Source of the DNA: Ancylobacter moscoviensis
GTDB lineage: Bacteria; Pseudomonadota; Alphaproteobacteria; Rhizobiales; Xanthobacteraceae
NCBI RefSeq assembly: GCF_007559435.1
Contig: NZ_VMBP01000005.1
Coordinates: forward strand, 1 to 64,000
Direction of reading: 5' to 3'
DNA: 64,000 nucleotides
Made by a program: the position numbers and the translations under genes. Positions 25,201 through 33,383 of this stretch are shown piece after piece. Numbering within the stretch: position 1 is the first letter of the stretch; the number at the start of each line of letters is the position of its first letter. The notes beneath the pieces are model-generated. The model made no database searches, was not told where the DNA came from, and saw nothing but the letters and a program-made list of their open reading frames with translations.

Positions 25201-27516
25201 GGGGTGCCACGGTTTGAAATAAGCGCGGCATAGTTGGCTGGCCAGCCAATCGCTCGCGGATTTCATGGCTATCAGTTGCCGCTGCACCTCATGATGAGCT
25301 TCCAATGATGCCGCCAGTTGCCGCTCGATAGCCGCGATGTGCTGGAGTGAGGCTTGGTGCTCGTTTTGCCGGCTAGTGATCGACACCGCCAGTTGCTGCT
25401 CGACAGCCGTGATGTGCTGGAGAGAGGTCTGGTGCTCGTTTTCCCGGCTAGCGATCGACGCCGCCAGTCGCTGCTCGATAGCCGAAACATGCTGAAATGA
25501 CGTCTGGCGCTCGGTTTCCCGGGACTTGATCGATGCCGCCAGTTTTTGCTCGATAATTGCAATATACTGAAGGGAAGTTTGCCGCTCGGTTTCCCGGGAC
25601 CTGATCGATGCCGCCAGCTTCTGCTCGATATCTGCAATATACTGGAAGGTAGTCTGGCGATCATTTTCCCGGGTCTTGGTTGATGTCGCCAGCTTCTCCT
25701 CGATATCTGAAATATACCGGAGAGAGGCTTGGTGCTCGTTTTCCCTGGTCTCGTTCGATGTCGTTAGTTGCTGGATTTCAGCCTGCGACTCAACGAGTTG
25801 CTGCTGCAGGGCCTGAATGCAATTGACCTTCATATCTCCGAACCCGAGGTGGACGGCGACCGTGTCGTAAAGGCTGGAAAGCGGACGCTCGCTGGCTCCC
25901 GAGACCGTTGCTTGGATACGTCCTTCCAATTGCGTGTAGCGCCGTATGTCGTCAGCCGTCACCTGCCAACCCAGCGACCTGGTGAAATCTTGGAACAGCG
26001 ACATTTTGCTGAGGCTGACGCCTTCGGCAGGCTTGGCGCAGCTGACCAGGGTGTCGAGGCTGTCGTAAATGCCGCGGTAGGCGATGAAGCCGATCTCGAC
26101 CGGCTCATTCAGCCGCCATTCCTGATCGAAGAAGTGCGGTGTTCCCTTGCCGTCCAGGACCATGTTCCGCGGAATGGCATCCACCAGATGGCCGGGGACA
26201 ATCGCAGCTGGGGGTGGAGCGGGCTGGGCGGGCATGGGCGTGAGAGCCAGCACGGAGTCCAGCCAGCGCCGGGCCCAGCCTCTCCACTCCTCCAGCGTCC
26301 ATCCTGCCCTCGCCCACAGTGATATGAGTTCGGCGTGCCAGGTGCGCTCGGGCAGGAACGGTTCGTCGGCCAAATGAAGCGAGATCAATTCTGAGGGGTT
26401 GGCGCCCGGCTCGTGATTCAGCCGGCTGCGGCACACACGAACGGTCCCGTCCTGCCATTCAAAGCGAACCTCTTTCGAAAACTCCGGCCGTCGCGAGGTG
26501 CCATAGTGAACACCCAGGACGTCGTGATCCGGCAACGCCTCGTCGGAGCTCAACACGAGAAACGAATTGGCGAGATCGCCAAGCAGGCCGTTGCGGAAGA
26601 CGGGGCCCCAGGCGCGCTCCAGTGAAAATGCGAGCGGACCCGTGATCTGTGGATCGGTGCGCACCGCTTCAGCGAGCAGTGCCGACAAGTCGACCTCATG
26701 TCGCAATGCCTGATCCGACAGCACCGAAACGGGCAACTTGTAGTCCGGCAATGGAAACCACCATTGCTGACGCGGCAGGCCGCCATCGGCGAGACGTCGC
26801 GAGAGCTCCGCTCGCCCGAACGTCACCACCGTGTCCCCGCGATAGAGATCCTCAACGCCGAACATGGACTTGCTGGTGTGATCTTCCGCGCAGCCCGCGA
26901 AATATTTCAAACCAAGCTGGTTCTCGATGGCGACAATGAGGATGCCGCCAGGACGCAAGAAGCTGCGAGCGCGCGCGATGAGGGCGGCCACAGGATCGCT
27001 ATCGTCGGTCTTGAAGAATATGCGCGCATATTCCAGCACGCCGATCAGCGTCACTACATCAAATTTCGGACCCGACGGGAGGGCAGCAAAGTCGTCCGCT
27101 ACCACAGTGACGTTGGATAGATCGGCGCAGCGTGTGGCCGCGATGGCCGCCCGCCGCCCGCTCCCCTCGATGGCGAGGATCTGACCGCCATTTTCGCCGA
27201 GAAACCGAGTGACGGCCCCGGTTCCCGCTCCGATTTCGAGAATCGATCCTTTCAGCAAATGCCGAATCGGGCGCATTAAATTGGCGCGCCGAGAGTTGAA
27301 ATGATAGTTCGTTGGCCAGTCTGTAATTGACTTTTGTAGTTCTATCGACGACGAGGAGCGATCAGAGCTTTCTTTGATAATGGAATAAATTCTATCTTCT
27401 ACTTCATCGCCATCGGAATAGGAGAATAGGCTTGCGTCTGGTCGATGCCAAAGATTGCTAACGGGATCGAAATCATAAGAAGTTATTAGATAGTCGCGAA
27501 CATGATTCATATTCAT
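22264..27516 (-). CDS. 1750-residue multidomain polysaccharide protein: methyltransferase, repeat region, GT4 glycosyltransferase, RgpF-like domain
   Basis: One unbroken frame. Residues about 80-230 are a class I SAM methyltransferase (SILEIGAGTG, 91-100). Residues 592-741 are six tandem 25-residue helical repeats that should form a coiled coil. A charged, AT-rich linker follows (about 820-930). Two HYxxxGxxxGR segments (SPIAHYVKLGEARG; DPLAHYLRSGSPRG) flank a GT4 glycosyltransferase whose nucleotide-sugar site includes GMGTITPRKGVDVFLSAA (about 1210-1225) and LDPLPNVSIDGALHGIPV. The last 240 residues (MHGHFHYPELLPEFLGRL ... NKGRDIGPLL) match the rhamnan synthesis RgpF family. It probably builds and caps a surface polysaccharide (O-antigen or capsule). 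It stands alone between unrelated genes. Confidence 0.85.
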   Translation of the reverse strand: MNMNHVRDYLITSYDFDPVSNLWHRPDASLFSYSDGDEVEDRIYSIIKESSDRSSSSIELQKSITDWPTNYHFNSRRANLMRPIRHLLKGSILEIGAGTGAVTRFLGENGGQILAIEGSGRRAAIAATRCADLSNVTVVADDFAALPSGPKFDVVTLIGVLEYARIFFKTDDSDPVAALIARARSFLRPGGILIVAIENQLGLKYFAGCAEDHTSKSMFGVEDLYRGDTVVTFGRAELSRRLADGGLPRQQWWFPLPDYKLPVSVLSDQALRHEVDLSALLAEAVRTDPQITGPLAFSLERAWGPVFRNGLLGDLANSFLVLSSDEALPDHDVLGVHYGTSRRPEFSKEVRFEWQDGTVRVCRSRLNHEPGANPSELISLHLADEPFLPERTWHAELISLWARAGWTLEEWRGWARRWLDSVLALTPMPAQPAPPPAAIVPGHLVDAIPRNMVLDGKGTPHFFDQEWRLNEPVEIGFIAYRGIYDSLDTLVSCAKPAEGVSLSKMSLFQDFTRSLGWQVTADDIRRYTQLEGRIQATVSGASERPLSSLYDTVAVHLGFGDMKVNCIQALQQQLVESQAEIQQLTTSNETRENEHQASLRYISDIEEKLATSTKTRENDRQTTFQYIADIEQKLAASIRSRETERQTSLQYIAIIEQKLAASIKSRETERQTSFQHVSAIEQRLAASIASRENEHQTSLQHITAVEQQLAVSITSRQNEHQASLQHIAAIERQLAASLEAHHEVQRQLIAMKSASDWLASQLCRAYFKPWHPLRQGIQRLGLHTALFFKPVLSRRGIRRFRKSLLRREPVRFQLEWERRSTLAAALPAGEHAPTYGEQEFIPIQSETYIRIPAEELEADQENDANFSTQADNSNELYESTDEPDIILIRTDQEISLEFSEISSFDSQSENDIALIENHQFFDDISYSGTAEAAQMGMSPIAHYVKLGEARGLAPSRQFDPTFYRRRYPDIVERCLVHYICHGRDEGRSPFPAARRLNYPVGTIDPRLPTVVILVHEASRTGAPILAWNIVRSLRQKYNVVVFLQRPGALTEAFETAANAVVTMPIDLVAHEAEFEELARELISNYNPIYVIANSVESRSLVPAFEENGVPVIALVHEFSNCHRPLGILYGLFKLASQVVFPAQIVADSALTDHRHLIPRRYTILPQGHSEVPPQAKSAETGFPVADPRILKKPGLPEHGDIDALPPRDGTLLVAGMGTITPRKGVDVFLSAAAEVVRRRPDLSIEFAWAGEAFTFDQSYVDLLEAQVERSGLAGRFRFLGAFSDLEPLYARTDIMVLSSRLDPLPNVSIDGALHGIPVLCFENAGGMAELLLKSEDTRKLVVPYLDAGTLAERIVELASDPDLRRTLSQAVREIGDRTFDMQGYVDAIDNLGQASLHVWRQTQIDFETIGAASVFNATLYQPGDTAQIGSDEALWHYLQASRHAVPRGEPYSGYFVRRPLEGFHPLIYAEDNAAYDETTGEDPLAHYLRSGSPRGRWLHQTITPQANPPSAPSHLRVAMHGHFHYPELLPEFLGRLSRNRVPCDLFLTTSSEERRLQLQRSLEEFGMRGTVMVVPNKGRDIGPLLNAFSREQLFAYDIIGHVHGKRSPHADGSLGDVWRTFLWEHLIGGDFAMLDEIAAAFEADPRLGLVFPEDPNLCDWTENREIAEALAARMGIDLTNHFDFPIGTMFWARPEALRPLFDLNLTWDDYPAEPLPIDGTLLHVLERMIPFAARKAGYDYATTYVRNHRR
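25294..25743 (-). repeat. Six 75-bp tandem repeats encoding 25-residue units
   Basis: The units follow the pattern E(N/T)E(H/R)QxSLQYIxxIEQKLAAS, e.g. ETERQTSLQYIAIIEQKLAA. Six copies run without gaps, degenerate but plainly homologous. Heptad-like spacing of I/L predicts a helical coiled coil of about 150 residues that spaces or oligomerises the methyltransferase and glycosyltransferase halves. Copy number could vary by slippage without frameshift (75 bp). Confidence 0.9.
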
Positions 27517-28141
27517 TTGTGATGGTGGCGTTCAACGTTGCAGTGTAAAATGGTGTTTTGATATTTCTAGTGGAATAAGGCGACTTGTGTCCAGAAGGTC
27601 GCCGGGAGTCATAAGCTGCGGCCGTGATACCCGGTCGGTCACTATGCCGCAATCAGACGAAGGCCTGCTGACAGCCCCGCCGTAGACGTCTGTCGGAACG
27701 ATATCGACGTTGCGGTCGAGAAGCAGGGGGCGGCATTTTTGAACAGACGTTCCCTTCAGGACAGGGTTGTCCAGCATCTGTTTGGGGGGGCTTTGGCTGA
27801 CCGTGCTCCTCCTCGGACGCTGTCGTCCGCCCCATGGAGTGGCCGGGATGCCGTGTTCGTCTGCGACTGTCGCTGATGCAGCGATTGCAGGGCCGACGCA
27901 AACGCGGTGGACCGGCTGCCTCCGCCCGGATCATCTTGTCGAGCGCGATCTCCGACGCCGGGCTCGGCGGCGGCTTAGCGCGTGGGCTCATCTCCGGATC
28001 TTCCGCGCCAGAATCGCCACGCGCCGGCTGTCGCCCGGCAAGGCAACGTTTCGACGGCGCCGGCCACCTCCGGCGACAGCAGGAATTGCTCACGCGATCC
28101 GCATGCGCGGCCGCTCGTCTGAAGCTGGTCTGCCTGGCCGC
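27517..28141. other. 625-bp gap, no recognised gene
   Basis: It lies between the divergently ending prpB and the start of the giant polysaccharide gene. Minus-strand frames of 81 and 146 codons are open here, but neither has a recognisable domain, and the longer is Arg/Pro-rich like a shadow frame. It should contain the promoter of the polysaccharide gene. No clear terminator with a T tract was seen. Confidence 0.4.
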
Positions 28142-29050
28142 CTATGCGGATGGGAGCACTGTCGTGACGATCGACCGATCCAGCGTCTCGTAATCGAAAT
28201 AGCGGATGGTGTCGTAGAGCTCGGCTCGGGTCTGCATGCGCGCGATCAGCGCCTTCGGCGTGCCGGCGCGGCGGATCTCGGCGAAGAGTTCCTCCTGCGC
28301 CTTGGCGGCCACGCGCAGCGAGGAGACCGGCCAGATCACCATGCGGTAGCCGAGTTCCTGGAACTCCGCCGCGGTCAGTGCCGGGGTGCGGCCGAACTCG
28401 GTCATGTTGGCGAGCAGCTTCACGCCGGGCAGACGCTGGGCGACGTCGCGGAACATGTCGACCGAGGTCAGGGCTTCCGGAAAGATCGCGTCGGCGCCGG
28501 CTTCCAGATAAAGCTTGGCGCGCGCCACCGTTCCCTCGATGCCTTCGCTGGCGGCGGCATCCGTGCGCGCGACGATGACGAGATCGCGGCGCGCCTTGCG
28601 GGCGGCATTGACCTTCGCGGCCATATCCTGGGGCGAGGCGAGATGCTTGTCGTTCAGGTGGCCGCACTTCTTGGGCAGGATCTGGTCCTCGATCTGCACC
28701 GCGCCCGCGCCGGCGTCCTCGAAGCTGCGGACCATGTGCATGACGTTGAGCGCTTCGCCGTAGCCGGTGTCGCCGTCGACCAGGATCGGCAGGCTCGATG
28801 CGCGGGCGATCTGGCGGATGTGGAACGCCATGTCGTCGACGGTGAGGATGCCGAGGTCCGGCAGGCCCATCGCGGCGCTGACCGCCGCGCCCGACAGGTA
28901 GAGGGCCTCGAAGCCGGCATCGCGGGCCTGGATGGCGGCCAGCCCGTTATGGGCGCCCGGCATCTGCAGGATTGCGTCGCGCTCGATCAGGGAGCGGAAG
29001 CGCGCGCCGGCCGAGGCTGCGGGAAGATCGGCGCTGAGAAGATAGGTCAC
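28142..29050 (-). CDS. prpB: Methylisocitrate lyase / PEP mutase family
   Basis: 302 residues from a GTG start at 29050, supported by AAGGA 8 nt upstream; the frame stays open further upstream but there overlaps tctA in another frame. The isocitrate-lyase-superfamily signature KKCGHLND is present with the metal-binding acidic cluster DGDTGYGEALN and the substrate-cap strand QIEDQILPKKCGH. Length and motifs fit PrpB (2-methylisocitrate to pyruvate and succinate). No prpC or prpD is nearby. Being last in a tctCBA operon suggests that it cleaves the transported tricarboxylate or a relative; carboxyPEP mutase-like activity is an alternative. Confidence 0.8.
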   Translation of the reverse strand: MTYLLSADLPAASAGARFRSLIERDAILQMPGAHNGLAAIQARDAGFEALYLSGAAVSAAMGLPDLGILTVDDMAFHIRQIARASSLPILVDGDTGYGEALNVMHMVRSFEDAGAGAVQIEDQILPKKCGHLNDKHLASPQDMAAKVNAARKARRDLVIVARTDAAASEGIEGTVARAKLYLEAGADAIFPEALTSVDMFRDVAQRLPGVKLLANMTEFGRTPALTAAEFQELGYRMVIWPVSSLRVAAKAQEELFAEIRRAGTPKALIARMQTRAELYDTIRYFDYETLDRSIVTTVLPSA

Positions 29051-29091
29051 GGCGTTGGTCCTTGTAGATGTGCGGTTGAACCGAAGCAGCC

Positions 29092-30606
29092 TCAGCCGCC
29101 CTCGCTGTCCGAGACGGCGCGAATGCGCCGGCCGAACCGGGGAGCCAGCACGGGTACCAGCAGCGTCAGGGCGGCGAGCAGCCAGAACAGGATGGCGACC
29201 GGCGAGGAGAACAGGGCCATGAGGTCGCCGTCCGAGATCGACAGGGCGCGCCGGATGTTGTCTTCCAGAAGGCGCGCCAGCACGAAGGCGATGAGCATCG
29301 GAATGAGCGGGATGCCCATCTTGCGCATCGCATAGGCCGCGATGCCGATGCCGGTGGTGAGCAGCAGTTCGAACATGGAATTGGTGGCGGCGTAGACGCC
29401 TGCGAAGGAGAGGCCCAGCACGCCGGGGAACAGGATCCAGTTCGGCACCAGCAGCAGGCGGGCGAAAAGGCCGACCAGCGGCAGGTTCAGCACCAGCAGC
29501 ATCACGTTGCCGATATACATCGAGGCGATCAGGCCCCAGGCAATCTCCGGCCGCTGCGTGAACAGGAGCGGGCCCGGCGTGATCGAGTACATCAGCAGCG
29601 CGCCGAGCATGACGGCCGTGGTGCCGGAGCCGGGAATGCCGAGCGCCAGCATCGGTACCATGGAGGCGGTCTGCGCCGCATTGTCGGCGGTCTCGGGCGC
29701 CGCGAGGCCCCGCATGTCGCCCTTGCCGAACGTGTTGTTGCGGTTCGAGACGCGCTTCTCCGCCGTATAGGCGAGCGCCGACGCCACCGCCGCGCCCGTG
29801 CCTGGCAGAACGCCGAGGAAGAAACCGATGCCGGTGGCGCGAAACATCGCCGGCAGGCAGCTCACCAACTCGCTGAGTTTCAACCGTTCGCCGGAGCCGA
29901 GATTCGTCACCGCGCCCGAACGCATGCCCTCGGCGACGACGAGGATCTCGCTCACGGCGAACAGGCCGATCGTCAGCGTGGTGAAGTCGATGCCGCCCAG
30001 CATCTCCAGCGAACCGAAGGTGAAACGCTCCACGCCCGAGCCGCCGTCGATGCCGATCATCGCGCCGAGCAGGCCGAGGCAGATCGCCGCCCAGGTCTTG
30101 GCGGTGCGTCCCTGTCCCATGGTCGAGAGCAGGGCAAAGGCCAGCACCATCAGCGACACGTATTCCGCGGGCCCGAACGCCACAGCGAGACGGGCGATCG
30201 GCACGGCGAGGAAGGTGAGGAGCAGGACGGTGAGCGTGCCGCCGACGAAGCTGCCGATGCCGCTCAGCGCGAGGGCCGCCGCTCCGCGGCCCTGTCGGGC
30301 GAGCGGATAGCCGTCCAGCGTCGTCATGACGAGGCCGGGGTCGCCGGGAATGTTCAGCAGGATCGACGAAATGCGCCCGCCATAGCCCGAGCCGTAATAG
30401 ATGCCGGCCAGCAGGATCAGCGCGCTCTCGGGCGGCAGCTTCAGCGAAAAGCACAGCGGCAGCAGCAGCACGATGGCGTTGATCGGGCCGATGCCCGGCA
30501 GCGCGCCGATCGCCGTGCCGAGGGCGGCGCCGGCAAGAGCCAGTGAAAGGTTGAACGGGGTGAAGGCGACGCTGAAGCCGAAGGCCAGCGAGGATGCGGC
30601 GTCCAT
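29092..30606 (-). CDS. tctA: Tripartite tricarboxylate transporter large permease
   Basis: 504 residues with about twelve membrane segments. The TctA hallmarks are GTAIGALPGIGPINAIVLLLP near the N-terminus, GIYYGSGYGGRISSILLNIPGD, and a second inverted copy LGVLPGTGAAVASALAY. It is the main sodium- or proton-driven channel of the TTT system. It begins 1 nt after the tctB stop and is followed by prpB after 41 nt. Confidence 0.94.
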   Translation of the reverse strand: MDAASSLAFGFSVAFTPFNLSLALAGAALGTAIGALPGIGPINAIVLLLPLCFSLKLPPESALILLAGIYYGSGYGGRISSILLNIPGDPGLVMTTLDGYPLARQGRGAAALALSGIGSFVGGTLTVLLLTFLAVPIARLAVAFGPAEYVSLMVLAFALLSTMGQGRTAKTWAAICLGLLGAMIGIDGGSGVERFTFGSLEMLGGIDFTTLTIGLFAVSEILVVAEGMRSGAVTNLGSGERLKLSELVSCLPAMFRATGIGFFLGVLPGTGAAVASALAYTAEKRVSNRNNTFGKGDMRGLAAPETADNAAQTASMVPMLALGIPGSGTTAVMLGALLMYSITPGPLLFTQRPEIAWGLIASMYIGNVMLLVLNLPLVGLFARLLLVPNWILFPGVLGLSFAGVYAATNSMFELLLTTGIGIAAYAMRKMGIPLIPMLIAFVLARLLEDNIRRALSISDGDLMALFSSPVAILFWLLAALTLLVPVLAPRFGRRIRAVSDSEGG

Positions 30607-30607
30607 A

Positions 30608-31048
30608 TCAGATACCCAACGGTCCGCGCGGCAGGGGCAGACCGAGCATGACGTCGATCAGCAGCAGGAAGGTTACCGAAAGCGCGACCGAGGCGATGGC
30701 GGTGCCGATTGTAGGGCCCCGGAAGGCCTTGCCGCACGCAAAGCACAGAAGGGCCGTCGCCAGGACGAAGCCGATGAATTCCAGCGCGAGCGGATAGAAA
30801 AAGCTCGCGCCGGCGACCACGGCCACCCGGCCGTAGTCGCCCACTTCCCACGCGATCTCGTCGGGCCGCAGGAGGATGGATGCACCGGCGATCGCCAGCA
30901 GCGCCCCGACCACCATCGGGAAGGCCTTCGGACCGACGGGGTCGGCGGCGAAGGGAACGTCGAGCGACCAGGCATGCCAGATCGCGCCGATGCCGATGAG
31001 GAGAAAGAGAGAGCCGGTGATCCGGTCGCCCAACAGCCCAGCCTTCAT
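30608..31048 (-). CDS. tctB: Tripartite tricarboxylate transporter small subunit
   Basis: 146 residues, four hydrophobic segments, with the typical TctB start (GDRITGSLFLLIGIGAIWHAWSL) and GPKAFPMVVGALLAIAG. It fits between tctC and tctA with gaps of 9 and 1 nt and is an accessory membrane subunit whose function is not well understood. Confidence 0.9.
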   Translation of the reverse strand: MKAGLLGDRITGSLFLLIGIGAIWHAWSLDVPFAADPVGPKAFPMVVGALLAIAGASILLRPDEIAWEVGDYGRVAVVAGASFFYPLALEFIGFVLATALLCFACGKAFRGPTIGTAIASVALSVTFLLLIDVMLGLPLPRGPLGI

Positions 31049-31057
31049 GACCCGACC

Positions 31058-32041
31058 TCAGTTACCGGTGGTCTTCAGGCCGACTTCGGCGGCGAGCTTG
31101 CGGAAGGCGTCGGTGCGCTGTTTGGCGAACGCATCGAAGTCCGCGCCGACCATGTCGTATTCGAACAGGCCCTGGTCCGTGCGCACCTTCTGCCACTTGG
31201 GATCGGCATTGAGCTTCTTCAGCGCATCGACCCAGTAGGCGTACTGCTCGTCGGTGATCTTCGGCGGGGCATAGAAGCCGCGCACGATCGGCCACTGGAC
31301 GTCGTAGCCCTGCTCCTTGGCGGTTGGCACATTGGCGAAGACGCCCGGCAGGCGATCTTCGGAGAAGGTCGCGAGCACGCGGATCTCGCCGGCTTCGAGC
31401 TGGCCCTGCACTTCGGAAGCATCGCCCGGCACCGCCTGGATGGTGCCGCCGAGCAGCGCCGCCAGCGCCTCGCCGCCGCCTTCATAGGACAGGTAGCGCA
31501 TCTTGCGCGGATCGACGCCCGCGGCCTTGGCGACGAGGGCGGGCTTCATCCAGTCCTGGCTGCCGACCGTGCCGCCGGCACCGATCGTCACCGAACCCGG
31601 ATCCTTCTTCAGCGCGTCGACGAAATCCTGCAGCGTCTTGTAGGGGCTGTCCTTGCGTACGGCCAGCACGCCGTAATCCGCGCCGATGGCGCCGAGCCAG
31701 CGCACGTCGTTCTCGTTGAAGCGGCCGAACTTGCCCTGGGCGAGATTGACCCAGGAGCCGGTCGAAACGGCGATGATGACGTTGGGATCGTCGACTCGGC
31801 GGGCCTGGATGTTGTTGTAGGCGACGGCGCCGATGCCGCCGGGCATGTTGGTGGTGCGGATCGTCGGCTTGACGATGCCGAGCTCGTTGAGCTGCTGGGA
31901 GGTGATGCGGCAGGTAAGGTCAAAGCCGCCGCCCGGCGCGGCCGGGGCGATGCATTCGGGGTTGGCGGGCTCGAAATTCTGGGCCGACGCCACGCCGCCG
32001 AGGGCGAGGCCGGCCGTGACGGCCAGAAGCAGGCGTATCAT
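31058..32041 (-). CDS. tctC: Tripartite tricarboxylate transporter substrate-binding protein
   Basis: 327 residues from ATG 32041 with GGGAGG 8 nt upstream. Signal peptide MIRLLLAVTAGLALGGVASAQ; periplasmic. The BugT/TctC fold is indicated by PGGIGAVAYNNIQARR, SVTIGAGGTVGSQDW and the C-terminal DFDAFAKQRTDAFRKLAAEVGL. The NPECIAPAAPGGGFDLTCR segment near the N-terminus, with two Cys, suits binding of a tricarboxylate-like ligand. It is the first gene of the operon. Confidence 0.92.
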   Translation of the reverse strand: MIRLLLAVTAGLALGGVASAQNFEPANPECIAPAAPGGGFDLTCRITSQQLNELGIVKPTIRTTNMPGGIGAVAYNNIQARRVDDPNVIIAVSTGSWVNLAQGKFGRFNENDVRWLGAIGADYGVLAVRKDSPYKTLQDFVDALKKDPGSVTIGAGGTVGSQDWMKPALVAKAAGVDPRKMRYLSYEGGGEALAALLGGTIQAVPGDASEVQGQLEAGEIRVLATFSEDRLPGVFANVPTAKEQGYDVQWPIVRGFYAPPKITDEQYAYWVDALKKLNADPKWQKVRTDQGLFEYDMVGADFDAFAKQRTDAFRKLAAEVGLKTTGN

Positions 32042-32068
32042 CTGGTTATCCTCCCAAGTTTTCGTTAT

Positions 32069-32164
32069 TGTCGACACATTGCAGAGAATTGTCGCGATCG
32101 CAAGCCGATGTCGACCAATTTATAAGGAGGTGAGCTTGAGCGCGCCCATCAATGTGTCGACACA
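32069..32164. promoter_or_regulatory. Three TGTCGACA operator-like sites
   Basis: TGTCGACA occurs at 32069-32076 and in perfect palindromic form TGTGTCGACACA at 32153-32164, with a near copy TGTCGACC at 32109-32116. The TCGA centres are 40 and 46 bp apart. They sit between tctC and the divergent GntR gene (the third just inside the gntR reading frame). Spacing and symmetry fit an FCD-type GntR regulator binding and looping, controlling both directions. Confidence 0.6.
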
Positions 32165-32834
32165 AATCGCCTATCCAGAGGGTGCTCGGCGCTCGAACCA
32201 GTCCGACGCGCTTTTCGACATGCTCACCTCGGCGATCATGGCGGGGCGCATCCGGCCGGGAGAGAAGCTGAATGAGCCGGCGCTTGCCGACGAGTTCGGC
32301 GTCAGCCGCGCACCGGTTCGCGAGGCGTTGAGACGCCTTCAGGAGAAGGGACTCGTCACGCATGTCGCCCATCAGGGCGTGCGGGTCATCTCGCCGACGC
32401 TGGAGGATTTCCTGTCGCTGCTCGATGTGCGTGAAGCCCTGGAGGGCATGGCCTGCCGGCTGGCCGCGACGGCGATGACCGATGTCGAGTTCGAGAAGCT
32501 CGCTGCCATCGTCGAGCGGCATGGCGAGGGGCTGCATTCCGATCCGGAGGGCCCTTACGTCCAGAACGATTTCGACAACGACTTCCATGTGCGCATCGCG
32601 ATGGGCTGCCGGAATCCGGTGCTTACCGGGCTGCTGTGCGAGCAGTTCTATCCCCGGCTGAAACTCTGCCGCTCGCGACACGGGCTGCTGAAGGGGCGCG
32701 GTCTCGCCGCGTGGAAGGAACACCGCCGCATCCTTGCCGCGCTCGTCGAGCGGGATGGTGATGTTGCGGAAATCCTCATGCGACGGCACATCCGGGCGGC
32801 GCGGGAAGCCCTGCTCGCAACGGGGCCGTCGTAA
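32136..32834 (+). CDS. GntR-family (FCD) transcriptional regulator
   Basis: 232 residues. No ATG fits; TTG at 32136 has AAGGAGG at ideal distance, so translation probably starts LSAPINVSTQ. N-terminal winged helix: LTSAIMAGRIRPGEKLNEPALADEFGVSRAPVREALRRLQEKGLV. The C-terminal FCD effector domain has the metal-ligand pattern (D...H...H) in FDNDFHVRIA and later KEHRRILAAL / RRHIRAAREALL. It probably represses the divergent tctCBA-prpB operon until a carboxylate ligand binds. Confidence 0.9.
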   Translation: MSAPINVSTQIAYPEGARRSNQSDALFDMLTSAIMAGRIRPGEKLNEPALADEFGVSRAPVREALRRLQEKGLVTHVAHQGVRVISPTLEDFLSLLDVREALEGMACRLAATAMTDVEFEKLAAIVERHGEGLHSDPEGPYVQNDFDNDFHVRIAMGCRNPVLTGLLCEQFYPRLKLCRSRHGLLKGRGLAAWKEHRRILAALVERDGDVAEILMRRHIRAAREALLATGPS

Positions 32835-33039
32835 GCGGTTGTCCGCGTTCTCGGAGGGCCGTTCGGCGCCGCGCCGTTCGAACCGTACTCGGGCCAACGG
32901 CGTTGGCGGCGCTCCGACCAGAGATCATGTTCCGGGCCTGCCCCTGCGCCTGTCGGCAACGCCGTTCCCCGGTTGCGGATGTCCCCGCGCTTGGAACGTC
33001 GACGAGGCACGAATTCCATTGCCTGCCATAAAATAGACA

Positions 33040-33053
33040 TCTAACATGTCAGG
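33040..33053. promoter_or_regulatory. Regulon site A, CTAACATGTCAG
   Basis: A near-palindromic 12-mer (CT-A/G-ACATGT-C/T-AG) about 26-38 bp upstream of the DUF6166 start. Nearly identical copies lie upstream of livK (39801-39812) and the hydroxylase/alcohol-dehydrogenase pair (41651-41662). A GntR gene two genes downstream is the likely binder. Confidence 0.55.
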
Positions 33054-33078
33054 TGTCGGGTACTAATGGAATTTGGCT

Positions 33079-33375
33079 ATGAAGACATATCGCGGAGACA
33101 GGACCATCGACGGCGTGCTGGTGACGGTGGACGGCGTTCCGCTGCCGGAGCGCACGGACATCAGGGAAATAAGCCGGGACGGCTTCGAGTGGAGCTATGA
33201 GGGGATCGCTCCCGCGCAACTCGCCCTGGCCATGCTCGCCGATCATTTCGGTGCCGCCGAGCCGGCCTTGACGAACCATGAGCGCTTCATGCGCGATGTG
33301 GTCGCCAATTTCGGCAATGAGTGGGAGTTCACCAGCGCCGATATCGACGCCGCTCTCACCGCCCGCGCGGCCTGA
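33079..33375 (+). CDS. DUF6166 family protein
   Basis: 98 residues from ATG 33079. The start MKTYRGDRTIDGVLVTVDGVPLP and FEWSYEGIAPAQLALAMLADHFG are the pattern of DUF6166, small cytosolic proteins of unknown role. It ends 9 nt before the hydrolase gene and is the first gene of a three-gene operon with the hydrolase and a GntR regulator. No catalytic motif is evident. Confidence 0.8.
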   Translation: MKTYRGDRTIDGVLVTVDGVPLPERTDIREISRDGFEWSYEGIAPAQLALAMLADHFGAAEPALTNHERFMRDVVANFGNEWEFTSADIDAALTARAA

Positions 33376-33383
33376 GTGCTGCC

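Noticed and set aside
25294-25743. CRISPR-like array
   Set aside because: Repeats are contiguous with no spacers, are degenerate and stay in frame inside a gene.
27767-29335. 522-codon plus-strand open frame
   Set aside because: Antisense to prpB/tctA; no recognised domain.
29051-30454. Upstream extension of the prpB frame
   Set aside because: The frame runs through tctA out of phase; the true start is GTG 29050 with a good ribosome site.
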